From positions 15,723,397 to 15,787,396 of the forward strand of contig CM057162.1 of the NCBI GenBank assembly GCA_029962745.1: a stretch of DNA of 64,000 nt, written 5' to 3'. Shown here in pieces: positions 1 through 11,574 of the stretch. Positions within the stretch are counted from its first letter, which is position 1. Each line of letters begins with the position of its first letter. Origin of the DNA: Echinometra lucunter (Eukaryota > Echinodermata > Echinoidea > Camarodonta > Echinometridae). Below the pieces are notes generated by a model. That model was given only the letters and a program-made list of their open reading frames with translations, was not told where the DNA came from and did not search any database. Made by a program: the position numbers and the translations under genes.

Positions 1-990
1 TTTTCACATGGGGAGAAGACGTTGCCCTTGGTAAGAAAATGAATTGATTTGTATGAAGAAGAATGGAGTGAAACATACTCCCATGTCTGGCATAAAACTG
101 CAATAAATAAAATCTCAAACTGCATCAAGTGGCGACGTTTGAATCAAATCGCAATAAATCAATTGTGCATTGGACTCGTTTGGTGAACGATTGGAGAGAA
201 AACCAATCTTGTAGCATCTAACAATTATGGAACAGGAATTCAAAATTGGAAAAACAAAGCAATTATAATCTGATTCCATTTGAAAGGTTTGTTTTTGACA
301 TATAAATCTAATTGTGCCAGAACATAAACGTGGGTCTCTATATTTTCAAAGGTTTGAAGACATTGGCAATTTTAAATCATATGACTACTTTTGCGTCAGT
401 AATATAAGGAAAATTACTTATTCTCTTTCACTAACCATGTATTTGCCATAGACAAGTGCAAAACTTTGTAGCCATTTAACAATATGTTTTCCTTTGCAGA
501 AATGTTTAAATGAATTTTTTTCTGATTTCTTGTAAATATTCTATCAATTTATCCTTCAATTAGGATTTCTGCATTTTTCAGAAATAAAAGAGCATTTTGT
601 AGAGATAAATTTGTGTAGCAGTTTATGATATTCATTCATTTTGAGGTAATCAATCCTATTTAAATACAATTTTCACACAATATGTATTGCAGCTTCTGTC
701 AAGTTCTTGACTATCAGCGACAACAATATTTCTTTGCTATAGAAACCCACTAAATGGAATTAAAATTGAATCAATGAGCCACAATGAACGTGCATTTAAG
801 TGAAAAGACATCCTCTTGACAACTGCAATTTTTGAAGAATTTATTCCGGCCTTCAAGGAAGAGAAAGTCAACATATTTCTGCCTAATTCAATCAAACATG
901 TCATCGTAAATTTGTCTTCAATTGCAGTTCTTGCAGTAGCATTTTTTTTTGTTTGTTTCTAAGATCTTTGATGAGAGCCGCTTCTTGATG
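1..990. other. AT-rich unique DNA, nothing recognised
   Basis: I see no repeat, exon or RNA gene in this stretch. It is AT-rich with short homopolymers only, and stop codons are frequent in all frames. It ends where the GGATCC-containing minisatellite begins. Confidence 0.6.
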
Positions 991-1146
991 TCCCTGGGAT
1001 CCAGGGTCCTCAATGCGTAGAATGAGGGTTGGAGGACTGAAGAAAAAAGAATAGAAAGGTACAGAAAGTTAAATAACTGACAGAGAGAAAAAGAGAAAGA
1101 GAGAGAAAGAGAGGAAGGATGGAAGGAGGGAGAGAGAGAGAGCATT

Positions 1147-1165
1147 GGGGGGGGGGGGGGGGGGG
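1147..1165. repeat. Poly-G run of 19 bases
   Basis: This is an uninterrupted G run inside a minisatellite unit. It is the longest G/C homopolymer in the window. Confidence 0.95.
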
Positions 1166-1713
1166 AGAGAGAGACCTGGGATCCAGGGTCTTCATTGGGT
1201 AGAATGAGGGTGGAAAGATGGGAGCTGGCATAAGATAGAGAGATAGGATGGGCATGGGTAGGGAGAAGGGAATGAAAATGGATGGACAGAGGGAGAGAGA
1301 AAGTTCAAGAAGATAGTGAGAGTGTGTTGAGAGAGAGATAGAGAGAGAGCTCTAGGGAGAGGGAGAGAGAGAGAGAGGAGGGGGTAAAAGCTGGGATCCA
1401 GGGTCCGCATCGGGTAGAATGAGGGTTGGAAGACCCGAGATGGCATAAGATAGAGGGATAGGATGCTAGGGAAGGGAGCAGGAAAGAAGATGGAGGGATA
1501 GAGGGACAGAAAAAGTTAAAGAAGACAGCGAGAGTGAATTGAGAGTGAGAGAGTGGGAGAGTGAGAGGGGGAGGGGGGTAAGACCGAGGATCCAGGGTCC
1601 TTGGGTTGGAGGATGGGAGATGGCATTAGATAGAGGGATAGGATGGGTATGGAGGAGGAAGAAGGGAACGAAGATGGAGGGAAAGAGAGACAGGGAAAGT
1701 TAAATAAGACAGT

Positions 1714-1720
<7 letters not shown>

Positions 1721-1763
<43 letters not shown>
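1721..1763. repeat. (AG)n microsatellite
   Basis: This nearly perfect AG dinucleotide tract lies in the fourth minisatellite unit. Confidence 0.9.
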
Positions 1764-1766
<3 letters not shown>

Positions 1767-2505
1767 GGGATATGATCTGGGATCCAGAGTCCTCACTGGG
1801 CAGAATGAGGGTTGGAAGATGGGAGATGGCAAAAGATTGAGGGATAGGATGCTGGGGAAGGGATTAGGGAAAGAAGAGAGAGAGAGAGAGAGGCTAGGGA
1901 GAGGGGGAGAGGAGGGGAGGGAAGGGGAGGGGGAGACCTGGGATCCAGGGTCCTCATTAGGTGGAATGAGGGTTGGAGGATGAGAAATGCCATAAGATAG
2001 AGGGATAGGATGGGCATGGGGGAGGGAGAAGGGAAAGAAGATGGAGGGATAGAGAGACAGGAAAAGTTAAATAAGACAGTAAGAGAAAGAGAGAGATGGG
2101 GAAGAGAGGGGGGTGGGTAAGACCTGGGCCTGGGATCCAGGGTCCTCACTGGGTAGAATGAGGGTTGGAAGATGGGACATAACTCCTTGACATGGTATAA
2201 GATAGAGGGACAGGATGGACATGGGCAAGGGGAAGGGAAAGAAGATGGAGGGATGGAGAGACAGAGAAAGTAAGAGAAGGGAAAGGGAGAAAAGGAAGAG
2301 CTCTGTCAATTGGAGAGAGAGAAAGAGAGAGGATGCAAAATCCCATTTGCTTTGACAGACTGATTTTCTTGCATGCAATGTGATTAAATTCTTAGTTCAA
2401 ACTTGAAATCCAAACTTTAGTTCTTGTGGTATTCAATACTTTGGTGCCAACTATTGAAATAGAGTTTTCATTCATCTTTTCCCAACTTTGATGTTCAGGG
2501 GACCT

Positions 2506-2645
2506 GGGGAGTGTTTCATGAAGAGTTTTGTCGGTGAAAAATCACTGACAAATGTTACAAGCTACTGAAAATCCCTGCATCTGATTGGCTGACAGCAAAT
2601 TAGTAGGTGAAAATCACCGACAAAACTCTTCATGAAATGCTCCCC
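2506..2645. mobile_element. 140-bp MITE with GGGGAG...TTTCATGAAGAG ends
   Basis: The left arm reads GGGGAGTGTTTCATGAAGAG, continuing TTTTGTCGGTGA. The right arm is its reverse complement with two mismatches in about 32 bases. The middle contains TGATTGGCTGA. There is no coding capacity. A much shorter palindrome with the same arms lies at 36706-36782, so this is a dispersed family. I see no clear target-site duplication, so the superfamily is undetermined. Confidence 0.8.
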
Positions 2646-4075
2646 ATGTCACACAATCATCTACAAAAATTCAGCTTCTTCTATTACTGGTAAATATAAT
2701 CGTAGGCTTTACCTATCAAACGGAGCTATTGTCAACATATCACTCTTAATTCAAGCTGACAAACTATTATGGCAAATTGCCCGCAAATCCACCCATATCA
2801 TATTTATTTTTCTTTAACAAATCGACAACTTGTATGTTTTCAAACAAAAATATCAAAAGGAATTCAAATATCATGAAAAGGGGGCTTTTAAAAAGCAGAC
2901 TTTTCAATATAAAACTGAAACCCCTTGACAAAACCTGTATGGATCTACTAAGAAGTGTATTATGACACTTGTCAACAACAACCATCAAATCATTTGCTTG
3001 GCTGCCTTCCATAACAGGCCCCAGCTTTTTGAATTCAGTCATACCACAATAGCAACTAGTGCCAATTTGATGCTTGCACTTGTGTTTCGGCGGAAGTGCA
3101 AAGAATAAGCAAATTGTCCCTTTTTCCACCAAAACACCCACTCTCTGTACCCTACCATTTTTATTTTGATGGGTAGAATGACCTCAATACCCTGAAAATA
3201 CACAATAGTAATTAAGTTGAAATGAAATGGTTATTTGCATGCATACTGCAGAGAAGGGAGATTTGATATTTGACCCTAAGAAAGTACAATGTACCATGTT
3301 CCTATTACTACATGTATATGTGATGTATTTTTTTCTACAATGAAATTGCTTGGCAGAACATATAGTTGGCATTTCATGGCACCTTCATTAGACTCTGTGA
3401 CCATCACGGGTTTCACATTGTTGATTTCAAATGTATATTTAATAAAAGTCCAATCCTGACTTGATATCAGTTTCTGAAAGGTCATTTTATGTATGAGATT
3501 AGCAAACAAATCTCTTCATGTTTGTTGATGTTGGGTTTTATTTCACTACTTCTTGCTTGGTTCTAAAATGACAAATGCTACAACAGAAACATTCAGAGTA
3601 TGGACGGTAAAACATAAAAACTGATGAAAGAATGTTTGATGCATCCAAGAAATTAACTACTCATGAAACATTTAAGGTTTACATCTTCTACAACCACAAA
3701 TTTTCAGTCACATATCTCTTGAAATCCAAATCCTTCATTCTGTATTTAATCAGTTTCATGCCAAATTTCTATCTGTTATCAAATGTATCAGTTTCAAGTT
3801 CTATACATAGATACTAAGTATAGTGCTATACATAAAGTCAGGCAAAAAGCAAATATCACTGCCTTAATAGGTATGTAGAAAACTAGGACCACAGATACCT
3901 TTTTTTCAAAGAGATGCAAGCACCACAAAATGTAAACAGTTTCATGCCAATTTTCTTTTTACTACCAAATTTGTACATGAGTTTAAAATAATATGAATGC
4001 AGATAAATCTAGCAAATTAATATGGAGTTGGAGATTGGAGAGGGTATTTGATACTAGGTAACGTAAGGACATGTT
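2646..4075. other. AT-rich DNA, nothing recognised
   Basis: This is low-complexity-free AT-rich sequence with scattered short open frames. I recognise no domain and no repeat copy elsewhere in the window. Confidence 0.5.
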
Positions 4076-4150
4076 GTCTGTTCGGAGCCAGAAGGGCGTT
4101 AAGTCTGTATAAAATGATATGAGTTAACGGCCTACTGGCTCCCAACAGAC
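4076..4150. mobile_element. 75-bp imperfect palindrome (MITE-like)
   Basis: GTCTGTTCGGAGCCAGAAGG at 4076 pairs with CCTACTGGCTCCCAACAGAC ending at 4150, and GCGTTAA pairs with GTTAACGGC inside. The loop is about 20 bases. A weaker relative with GAGCCAGAATGGCTT and CTTCTGCCTCTTAA arms lies at 23895-23962, which suggests a family rather than a chance hairpin. Confidence 0.65.
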
Positions 4151-4517
4151 GATTTGTTTACCTGTGCATGACATGGAATACAACTCATAAAACATCATGC
4201 AACAAAAACATTTTACAAACATCCAATCAATTTTCTGGCATCCCAAACAATTGTATTTTTTTTCCTCCCATGCTAAGAGGGAGAGAAAAGGCTGGCCCAG
4301 TTCAATGACTCCCTTGGGAATCATCAAATAAAAGGAAATCTATCAAATTACAAGGTAGAGACTAACAGTTCTCTCTAGGCTTGAACTTCACCTGAGGGAG
4401 AATTAAAGGTTACCATTCCGATTAATGACTCAATTACTGGAAACAATTTCATTCACTGCTACTTATTCTCAAATAACTTTGATGATGACAATAATAACAA
4501 TAATAACAACAAACACA

Positions 4518-4519
4518 AC

Positions 4520-4551
<32 letters not shown>
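4518..4551. repeat. (AAT)n microsatellite
   Basis: A clean ATA/AAT trinucleotide tract preceded by imperfect AACAAT repeats. Unlike the tract at 58738, no LINE 3' end is recognisable beside it. Confidence 0.9.
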
Positions 4552-4777
4552 GAGCAATATTAAAATTAAGAAGAAGCAAAGATAAAATTTATTCATCAAG
4601 CACATGCTAATCAAGATGACAGGCTTCTGTGTGGCTTAATATCTATATCAATTGTTATTTTGTGAGAGAGAGAGAAATTGTACAACTTATTGAGTACCAT
4701 AATAGGAGAGTATTTGCTATGCATTTCCTGATATTTGCTACTCATGGATAGAGAGAGGCAGTAGGGATGAAATGTCT

Positions 4778-4945
4778 TAAGGCACCTGCTGGGACGCAGC
4801 TTTTAGGGTCTCAGGCTCTGTTCCACTTCGATCCTCCCGTTTCTCCATAGACAAAACAACGTGGGATCAGGAAAGCCGATGTGAAAGAACGGTCACAGAG
4901 AAGACGGTCAAAGACACGGTACGAGACTTTTGATGAGCGGCCTAA
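4778..4945. mobile_element. Harbinger-like MITE, family B, copy 1
   Basis: The element is bounded on both sides by TAA (4778-4780 and 4943-4945), the 3-bp TWA target duplication of PIF/Harbinger elements. Internally it matches the reverse complement of 63301-63490: shared stretches include ACGCAGCTTTTAG, CTCCCGTTTC, CCATAGA, GAAAGCCGA and AAGAACGGTC. The left arm has lost about 20 bases (the CTTATCAAAAGTC part) relative to the other copy. There is no transposase, so it is non-autonomous. Confidence 0.8.
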
Positions 4946-5655
4946 GCACAATATGTAATATCTCATACCTTGACACAAAGAGTAGGGGTCTGGGTTTGGC
5001 TTCAAGTAGGACACAACATGTTCGGGTTTACGGCTTTCAGAATAGCTGGGTATCATTTCATATCTTCCAACAGTGTTCAATTGCCTTTTCTTTCCAATCC
5101 TAAACTTTTACAGGTAATAGCGCTGTGCAATTTCTATTCCATCAAAAGCTTCCAAAGCAATCTAAGCAGTGAGAAAATATGTTAAGTTTTGAAGCTCTCT
5201 ATGAAAAAAATAACATGTTAACAGGCAGAAGGGTGTAAAATCAATTCTTTGGCAGAGTGCTAAAGCCCTTTTGGCTCTCAAAGACAAAACAAGAAATTCT
5301 GAACACTGTATGGACATAGAAGTCATTTGCTGTTCATGGGCCTTTAACGATCAAAGAGAAAATACCTTTAGACCTTACATTGTGGGGCAGGAGAGTTTCA
5401 AAATCCCCCATAAAAGGGGTATTCAATTCGACCGCAGAGGAAAAACATCAATACGGATTGGACGAAATTCGAAACTCCGCCCGTGGACTACGCATAGAGA
5501 AGAGATTTGACATGGTAGAGTTTGTTCTTCCAGTATTTTGTCTGAAATGGTGTTGTTCACAGTGCCATGAGGATGCATGGCTTAATCATAACACATAAAG
5601 AAAAGTCAAAGGTATAAAGGTCAAAGGTTGAAAGGTCATTATTTCACTTGAGATT
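4946..5655. other. Unique DNA, nothing recognised
   Basis: Slightly G+C-richer than its surroundings near 5380-5510, with open frames of about 75 codons on the plus strand. None has a recognisable domain or convincing splice signals. Confidence 0.4.
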
Positions 5656-5868
5656 ATTTCAATATTTCATTATTGACTTTACATATCTATCCTTCCATGT
5701 TTAATGAATGCTGAGTTATCACTTGTTTATGTTTGGATACTGTAACCCGTTCATGCAAATTATAGTTTAATATATCATTATTGACTTTACATATCTATCA
5801 CTTGCATGTCTCATGAATTATAAAATATTACTGTATATGTTTGGATATTTGAATTTATTTCATGGAAA
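5656..5868. repeat. Two-copy tandem duplication, 108-bp period
   Basis: The block containing TTGACTTTACATATCTATC occurs at about 5673 and again at 5781. The copies continue in parallel through CATG...TGTTTGGATA. They are diverged, so the duplication is old. Confidence 0.75.
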
Positions 5869-6019
5869 AATGAGTAAACCACAAAGGCACACCACAATAA
5901 GTTCAAAAGTGAGCTTTAGGCAAGTACACAGCAGTGATTATTTGTGACAGCATAAAAGGATGTGTACTTTGAAAGGGAATAGACTTTAAGATTGAAATAA
6001 TCAACTTCTTGTGTGAACA

Positions 6020-6281
6020 TAAGACATCTAAGTTTTATGTCCTTGTGCGAAAGAACATATCTGGAAGGCAAAAAGGAAAATGGTTGAAAATCATATTTTT
6101 CAAACAATGGCTGATAATTTCACAGGTAGCATGTAGGCATTGTAAATTGATCTTCTTGTGGCATGATCTTTGCTAACATTCTATTCCAATATGTCAAAAT
6201 AGACATTTGCATTTTGCATTTTTTGTATTTTGCGTTCTGGACGCATTCTTACACACAACGACATTAAACTAAGAAGCCTAA
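6020..6281. mobile_element. Harbinger-like MITE, family A, copy 1
   Basis: The element lies between TAA target repeats at 6020-6022 and 6279-6281. Terminal inverted repeats of about 45 bp run from GACATCTAAGTTTTATGTCC inward to GGAAGGCA and back from TGCGTTCTGGACGC to GAAGCC. It is collinear with 52818-53078 over its whole length (shared CATATTTTTCAAACAATGG-like and ATATGTCAAAATAGACATTT blocks). It carries no transposase. Confidence 0.85.
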
Positions 6282-6504
6282 TGGTGATACATAATATGCT
6301 AGGCACTGTTCACATTATACCTGTATGTGATAAACTGCTTACAAGGTACATGCATGTAAAACAATCGTCACAGTGACCATTTTCAACCTATGTGCCAAAG
6401 CACGCACCAGTAAAATGACTTTCATTTTTCAATGGCAGGTTTGTTGAGGTGGTTAACCATGTCAAATGTGAACAAGGGTAAGGGAGAGAGAGAAAGAGAA
6501 AGAG

Positions 6505-6740
6505 AGCTAAGCAGGCTGCCGGGTGCGCGCTGTTAACCCCCTTCGGCAAGAAAACAACACCATTCCTTTTGATGATAGAGTTTTCATTCCATCAGAGCAG
6601 AGGGGTGGAAAGAAGAAGAGATCGGTAGCTGTTTAAAGATTTCACATAGGAGAAGGAACCAGGAATAGACGATGCCATTCATGATGGCAATGTTACATGA
6701 GGCAAAAGAGAAGGAGTTTCAGGTAGAAGAAGCAACCAGG
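6505..6740. promoter_or_regulatory. CpG-containing island, candidate regulatory DNA
   Basis: After a short AG tract the sequence becomes G+C-rich (GCTGCCGGGTGCGCGCTG near 6520) and loses simple repeats. Such patches recur through the window against an AT-rich background. A regulatory role is inference from composition only. Confidence 0.2.
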
Positions 6741-7600
6741 AAAAGAGTTATCCCCCCCCCCCCCAACCAAAATGGTTTCAGGTGATGTCTAAATTTGTCG
6801 ACAACTTTATTTTGCTCCTAGAGCAAGGACAGTTTATTCTGATTGTGTGACTGGTAAAAACTGGCTAAACAATTTATTCAGTCATTGCGTCCTGACTGAA
6901 CCAACTTTTTAAACATGCATCACAGTTATGATATTGCATTTAAGACTTTTTTCCAATTAATAAACATTTTTATTGCAAATCATTCTTCTCAAAAATAACT
7001 CATCATATCGCAAGTCAAAGCAAATTCTAGCAAGTGAGCGATGTTTTTCATTGCCTAAGGGTATTAGATACATTTTTATAATTAACAGCAAATGCAAATT
7101 TTATTCATGTTTATTTCATTTAAGCAATCACAAACACTCAAATGTTTTTTAGAAACAGAACTGATATATTCCAGGTCCAAATACAATGCAGCCATGAGAT
7201 TAGTAACCTGATCATTTGCTATCATTAACATGTTATGTAACTCACCTGCATTTTCCAATAAGACAATGTAGCAAGAAGACCCATTCCAGTACATTCAAGT
7301 AGGATATGAAAGAAAGAGGGAGAAAGAGAGGAATAACGATGTTTATTAATTAAGATTAAAACAAAGTAATGATATTTTGAGTACTTACAATAGCAGATTA
7401 ATATCTACAAGCTGATAAGATATGCAATTGTGTTTATTCACTAATTGTTTTTATATGTATCCTTCCATCATTCACTAATTACCAAGCATACATTTGTACC
7501 TTTTTCTTTTTTTCTTTTTTTTTTTGGATTTTTCATCTCTCCCCCCCCCCATCCTGTTTCTTGCTCTCACATTCTCTACTTCTTTCTAATACATCCTGCT
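6741..7600. other. AT-rich DNA, nothing recognised
   Basis: Contains a C run near 6751 and a short poly-pyrimidine stretch near 7500-7550. No gene or transposon is recognised. Confidence 0.45.
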
Positions 7601-7603
7601 ATC

Positions 7604-7609
7604 ATCTCC

Positions 7610-7668
<59 letters not shown>

Positions 7669-7752
7669 CACCATCATCATCACCACCAACATCATCATCT
7701 CATCATCACCATCATTATCACCATCATCATCATCATCATCATCATCATCACC
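7604..7752. repeat. (TCA)n trinucleotide microsatellite
   Basis: About 150 bp of TCA/ATC repeat with occasional CAC interruptions. It yields poly-His, poly-Ile and poly-Ser frames on the plus strand; all three frames being open is a repeat artefact, not a histidine-rich protein. Confidence 0.95.
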
Positions 7753-7939
7753 GATATCCCTTTTATCCTACAATGCCTATATACTGTCAATATACACACA
7801 AAGGTTCTACAAAACAAGTATCTGTAATTCTATCACTGACCTAATTCTTCACTTCAACTTTGAACTGTACTTAACCCTAAAGATAAAACGCTATTGTGAT
7901 CCCAACTCTAATATGATATCTTTGATAAAATAAAGCCAA

Positions 7940-8110
7940 GGGCCAGATTTTAAGTATTTTACTTAGTTTCTTCAAAAGGTATTCAATGGAATTTTTCGGC
8001 TAAATATTTTACCCTGTGATCTGAATACGAGTTAAAGCATTTTATTTAGCCAAATACAATGCTAAGTAATTTACTTAGTCAAATCCATGTATCAAACTGA
8101 ATACTGGCCC
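7940..8110. mobile_element. 171-bp MITE with GGGCCAG ends
   Basis: Begins GGGCCAGATTTTAAGTA and ends with TGAATACTGGCCC. Both arms carry TTACTTAG and an inner GGCTAAATA block in inverted orientation. The arms are diverged and no target duplication is evident. Confidence 0.65.
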
Positions 8111-9000
8111 AGAGCACTATGTCAGAGTACACAGAGCACTATGTTGGAATATCAAGTTCAAACACCTCTAAGAATCAAACCCTATCAAACCCATTCCTGT
8201 TTACCATGGACAACTTAGAATGCAGTACAAACTAAACTCTAGGTCATGCAAACAAGTTATAGCCACACTGGAATTTTAAATAGGTGAACTGTGTCAACAC
8301 TGTATCCGAAATTGACCCGTGATTGGCCTATTGTTTGAGCTTTCTCAAAATAAGTTAGGAAAGATTTTTTGTCAGGTTTATTTCAAATTCAGGAATAAAA
8401 AGGGAAGTAAGAGTAAGTAAGAAAATGGCATAATAGTAATTACACAGCATAAAAGAAAATGGAGATAGTTCTTATTTTTAACTGCAGCCTTGTGTCTCAT
8501 AAATCCTAAAAGCTATTAGAACTAAAATGAAGACATATCATCACTTCAGATGCTCCTGCTTAGAGCACTAATGAAACATCAAACTTTCTTCAATGGAATA
8601 AATTCAATGCATTCTACCAACACAAGCACAGAATATTGCGCAACATATGGATTATCAATTTCCAGTTAGTTTCTGTGCTCCCAGTACATATCTCCAACAT
8701 TGGTGCTCCACTCCGTTCTGCTGCCAGCAATGGCTCTAAGCAGGGATTGTGTCTTGGTAAATCCCTGTTCTAAGTTCGTTCAGGATTTTTGTCAAAGACT
8801 TGGGTTAGGATTATGGTTATGATCAAGTTTGCAGTTAATTTTGTATTCATTGAGTCAACCACAAAAAACATCAATTCAAAATAATGATGATGTACAACAG
8901 TAAATAAAATCAGAATTATGGTTTGGATTTTCGGACACTGAAAAGCAGAATGCTTGTCAATGGTATCCAAGTAAATGAAAAAGACAAGAAATAACTTACA
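8111..9000. other. AT-rich DNA, nothing recognised
   Basis: A near-direct short repeat (AGAGCACTATGT, twice around 8113-8145) is the only structure seen. Confidence 0.45.
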
Positions 9001-9029
9001 TTAAGAACAAGTGTGGTATTACATATGCT

Positions 9030-9083
9030 TACACACAAACCCTCCCACACACACATGCACGCCCACCCACACATACATATACC
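9030..9083. repeat. Degenerate CA-rich microsatellite
   Basis: Interrupted ACACAC/CCCACA tract with no flanking mobile-element structure. Confidence 0.7.
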
Positions 9084-10080
9084 CGAGACTAGAAGATTTA
9101 GATTATCACAGAAGATGGGATTGATTTGGACAGTACTTTAAATTTATTGAGTGTTCTACTTGATTTAATATCTGGTGAGAGTTCATTCCATTTCTTTAAT
9201 CCACTACTGATCAGGGATTAGATGAGGATTAGATATCTTCTTCAGCCTGTGGTGTAAGTTATGAATTCATGATGAATTCATTTCGTGATGGAAACTAACT
9301 GCTGAGCATTGTCGCCAGATCACGTGTCATAGAATAATGTATCTCATGCACTGATACCCCGAGCCCTTTGGCATAGGTAAATATTGGTCAGTAGGGATTC
9401 GATATATCAGGATGTTTTTGTCCCTCCAGGTTTGCAGAACTATGTCTGGGACCCCCCTCCTGACAAATGGTTTTGACTTTTGACAAGACTGGCCACAGGC
9501 TCAATAACTTGAATTCTTCTTGATACTTCTTAGATGTATGGTGCCTTTCTTTTTGGCTGTTGTTTTGGTTGTTTTCTTTGAAATTAGATTGCTATAAGCT
9601 TTAACTTACCATAGCTGCCAGTGAAGCCAAAACATGCATAAAGTTTCAAAATATACAAATCATTTTTTTTAAATATATGAAAGAAAAACAGGCTTTTATC
9701 ACAATATCAAGAGCTGAAGTAAGACCCTGCAATATCTTAGAAGCAAAAGAAAATAAAAACTTTGCCACATTTTAGGGTCCAGTCTATAATAGAGTTCATT
9801 ACAAAGCATGTCTCGACTAGAGATGTATAACTACATGTACATATAGTTGTCTATGTCACTGACAAAATACATAAAAGGAATTGAAAGGGAGGTTTACAAA
9901 TATGGATAAAACAAAGATTGAGCAAGATGCAAACCTGGAGACAAAATGATTTAAGAATGCAAATAAAAAATTGAATTTTTTTTTTTTTTAATTCTTGAAT
10001 CAAAGCTGAAATGAATATCAAAAGAATGGAACACAGAATTACCAACTAAATACAAAACAAATGTTACAGGAACATCTGGA
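9084..10080. other. AT-rich DNA, nothing recognised
   Basis: Two GGATTAGAT motifs near 9210-9230 and a GAATTCATGATGAATTC palindrome near 9264 are visible. No gene or repeat family is recognised. Confidence 0.45.
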
Positions 10081-10120
10081 TTTATGGGTGGCAGTACTGA
10101 GATTCTAGCCCTACACATAC

Positions 10121-10305
10121 CATGTAACTTGAACGGGTCATCTTATCTGTCTTCTTTCCACCCATGTCAACTTCAAATGACTCGAAGCCCAAAGACAAGA
10201 GTTCCAAAAACATCAAACATGTCACCATTTTGGTAATCGCGAACTGATAAGGGCACTCCTCCATGTCACCATAAGCTAGACCGAGGGACACACAGTCACA
10301 GAGTA
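10121..10305 (-). CDS. Possible exon fragment, unidentified
   Basis: On the minus strand an open frame continues through 10305-10121 and encodes a mixed, non-repetitive peptide (for example YGDMEECPYQFAITKM, then FESFEVDMGGKKTDKM). It is directly followed by GTATGTG, a good 5' splice-donor match, and preceded by TCAATGTCAG, a weak acceptor without a strong pyrimidine tract. I do not recognise the family. Open frames this long occur by chance in this window, so the call rests only on peptide composition and the donor site. Confidence 0.15.
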
Positions 10306-10372
10306 CTGACATTGATAATCTGACACTTATTCTCGAAATTTCTTAGATCACAAATTCATCTAAGAGACTGTG

Positions 10373-10478
10373 ATTAGGACAAATCCAAAATCAAATTAAG
10401 AGCTTAAAAATCAATAAGATTACCTTTTAAATCTATTATTTTAAGATTTTTGATGGAATTTTCGATATGTCCCTGATT
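10373..10478. mobile_element. Approx. 105-bp MITE, AGGGACA ends, copy 1
   Basis: Left arm AGGACAAATCCAAAATC and right arm GATGGAATTTTCGATATGTCCCT are inverted. The inside (ATTAAGA...AATAAGATT...TAAATCTATTA) matches the element at 31316-31422. It is short, AT-rich and non-coding. Confidence 0.7.
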
Positions 10479-10604
10479 CAAGACTATATAATTAAATTCA
10501 GTGTAGGTGAAATTTAAAGAAATAAAAATCCTCTCAGAAGTCTTTTTAAGGATCAAGTTTTTGGTCAAAATACATTAAAAATAAGGGAATCCACTTACAA
10601 GTTC

Positions 10605-10735
10605 AGTAGAGTGCACTCTCAAAAAGAGTAGTTTAACCACTTCAAAGAGTAGATTGAACTCTAAAATGAAGTGTTTCCTTTAAAAACATACTTCTAAAAG
10701 AGTGAATTTCCACTCCTCTCCATTTTGATAGTAAG
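10605..10735. repeat. AAAGAGT-containing short-repeat patch
   Basis: The motif AAGAGTAG or AAGAGTGAA and its complement ACTCT recur several times in about 130 bp, suggesting a decayed palindromic element. Boundaries are unclear. Confidence 0.4.
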
Positions 10736-10739
10736 TCAA

Positions 10740-11570
10740 GATTAGAAGAATGTGATAAACCATCATCATGTCATTTCAACACCCCCCTCCACCCCCCCCC
10801 CAAAAAAAAATAAAAAATCTTAATTGTGCAGAATGTGTGCACATTCAGATGTTGCTTGTCTGAGGTAGAAAAAAGAGTTGTGACATTTCATTTCTGAAGA
10901 CAATCAGAGAGGAGGCCCTAGGTCATCTTTCCCTCAGGAGTAAATTTCACCAGAGCTTTACTGACTGGGGTGTACTTTCTGCAGAAGAGACTAGGTAGTG
11001 ATAGGCCCTCCTCACACGTACAAGCTTGCATTTAGAAGTGACTCTCACATACATTAATGCACAACTTCGAATGTACTTTAAATTAATTTCGCGGATTTCG
11101 CGCTATTTTGGGCAAGCGCAAATTCTAGAACTCCCAGAAATATTAGCAAGATTTCATATGCATTGAAATATGAAATCAAATCTTTCACTTTTGCAGTGAT
11201 TAATTGTGCAGCGCGAATTTAAGAACCCATGAATATGTTCTTGGGTCGCTTGGCACAAAAATTTAATCAAGCAAAAATAACAGCATTTACAGTATATGAG
11301 GAATACACTGGCCTTAGAAAGATTAGTTTGCATGCCAAACGTATCCAAAGATATTTTACCTTTAAAATTAATTTTGTGCACTTCCCATCATTTGGTTGTT
11401 TGGAGGAATAATTGTTCATTCTGATGAAGTCCTACAATATACAAGATACAGGATAGAAAACTTGTGCATACACTTTGTCCATTTTAAGTGCATGCACATT
11501 TGGCAGAAGAATCATTTCTAAAAAATATGTGTCAAAGTCTGAAAATAGGCAACATTGTCAAAACAAAAAA
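10740..11570. other. AT-rich DNA, nothing recognised
   Basis: Contains C and A runs near 10783-10810. No other structure is recognised. Confidence 0.4.
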
Positions 11571-11574
11571 AAAA

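Larger units (their letters stand above)
990..2345. repeat. Seven-unit minisatellite, about 190 bp period
   Basis: The core CTGGGATCCAGGGTCC recurs, with small changes, starting at 994, 1176, 1391, 1585, 1777, 1938 and 2130, giving spacings of 182, 215, 194, 192, 161 and 192. Each core is followed by a GGGTAGAATGAGGGTTGGA-like block, a GATGGCATAAGATAGAGGGA block, and a variable purine tract of AG and GGGA runs. Length variation sits mostly in the purine tract. The tract at 1147-1165 is a run of 19 G. Open frames seen on the minus strand here are Ser/Leu/Pro-rich translations of the CT-rich strand and are not genes. Confidence 0.9.

Noticed and set aside
918..2378. Series of minus-strand Ser/Leu/Pro-rich frames resembling secreted proteins
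   Set aside because: They follow the minisatellite units and their CT-rich complement; the pseudo-signal peptides are repeat translation.
7561..7827. Histidine-rich 88-residue frame
   Set aside because: All plus-strand frames over the TCA repeat are open (poly-His, poly-Ile, poly-Ser). This is a microsatellite, not a metal-binding protein.
10200..10290. Possible ELMO-domain similarity (ECP followed by TKM)
   Set aside because: Only a few residues agree by eye and the spacing and downstream sequence do not; not enough to name a family.
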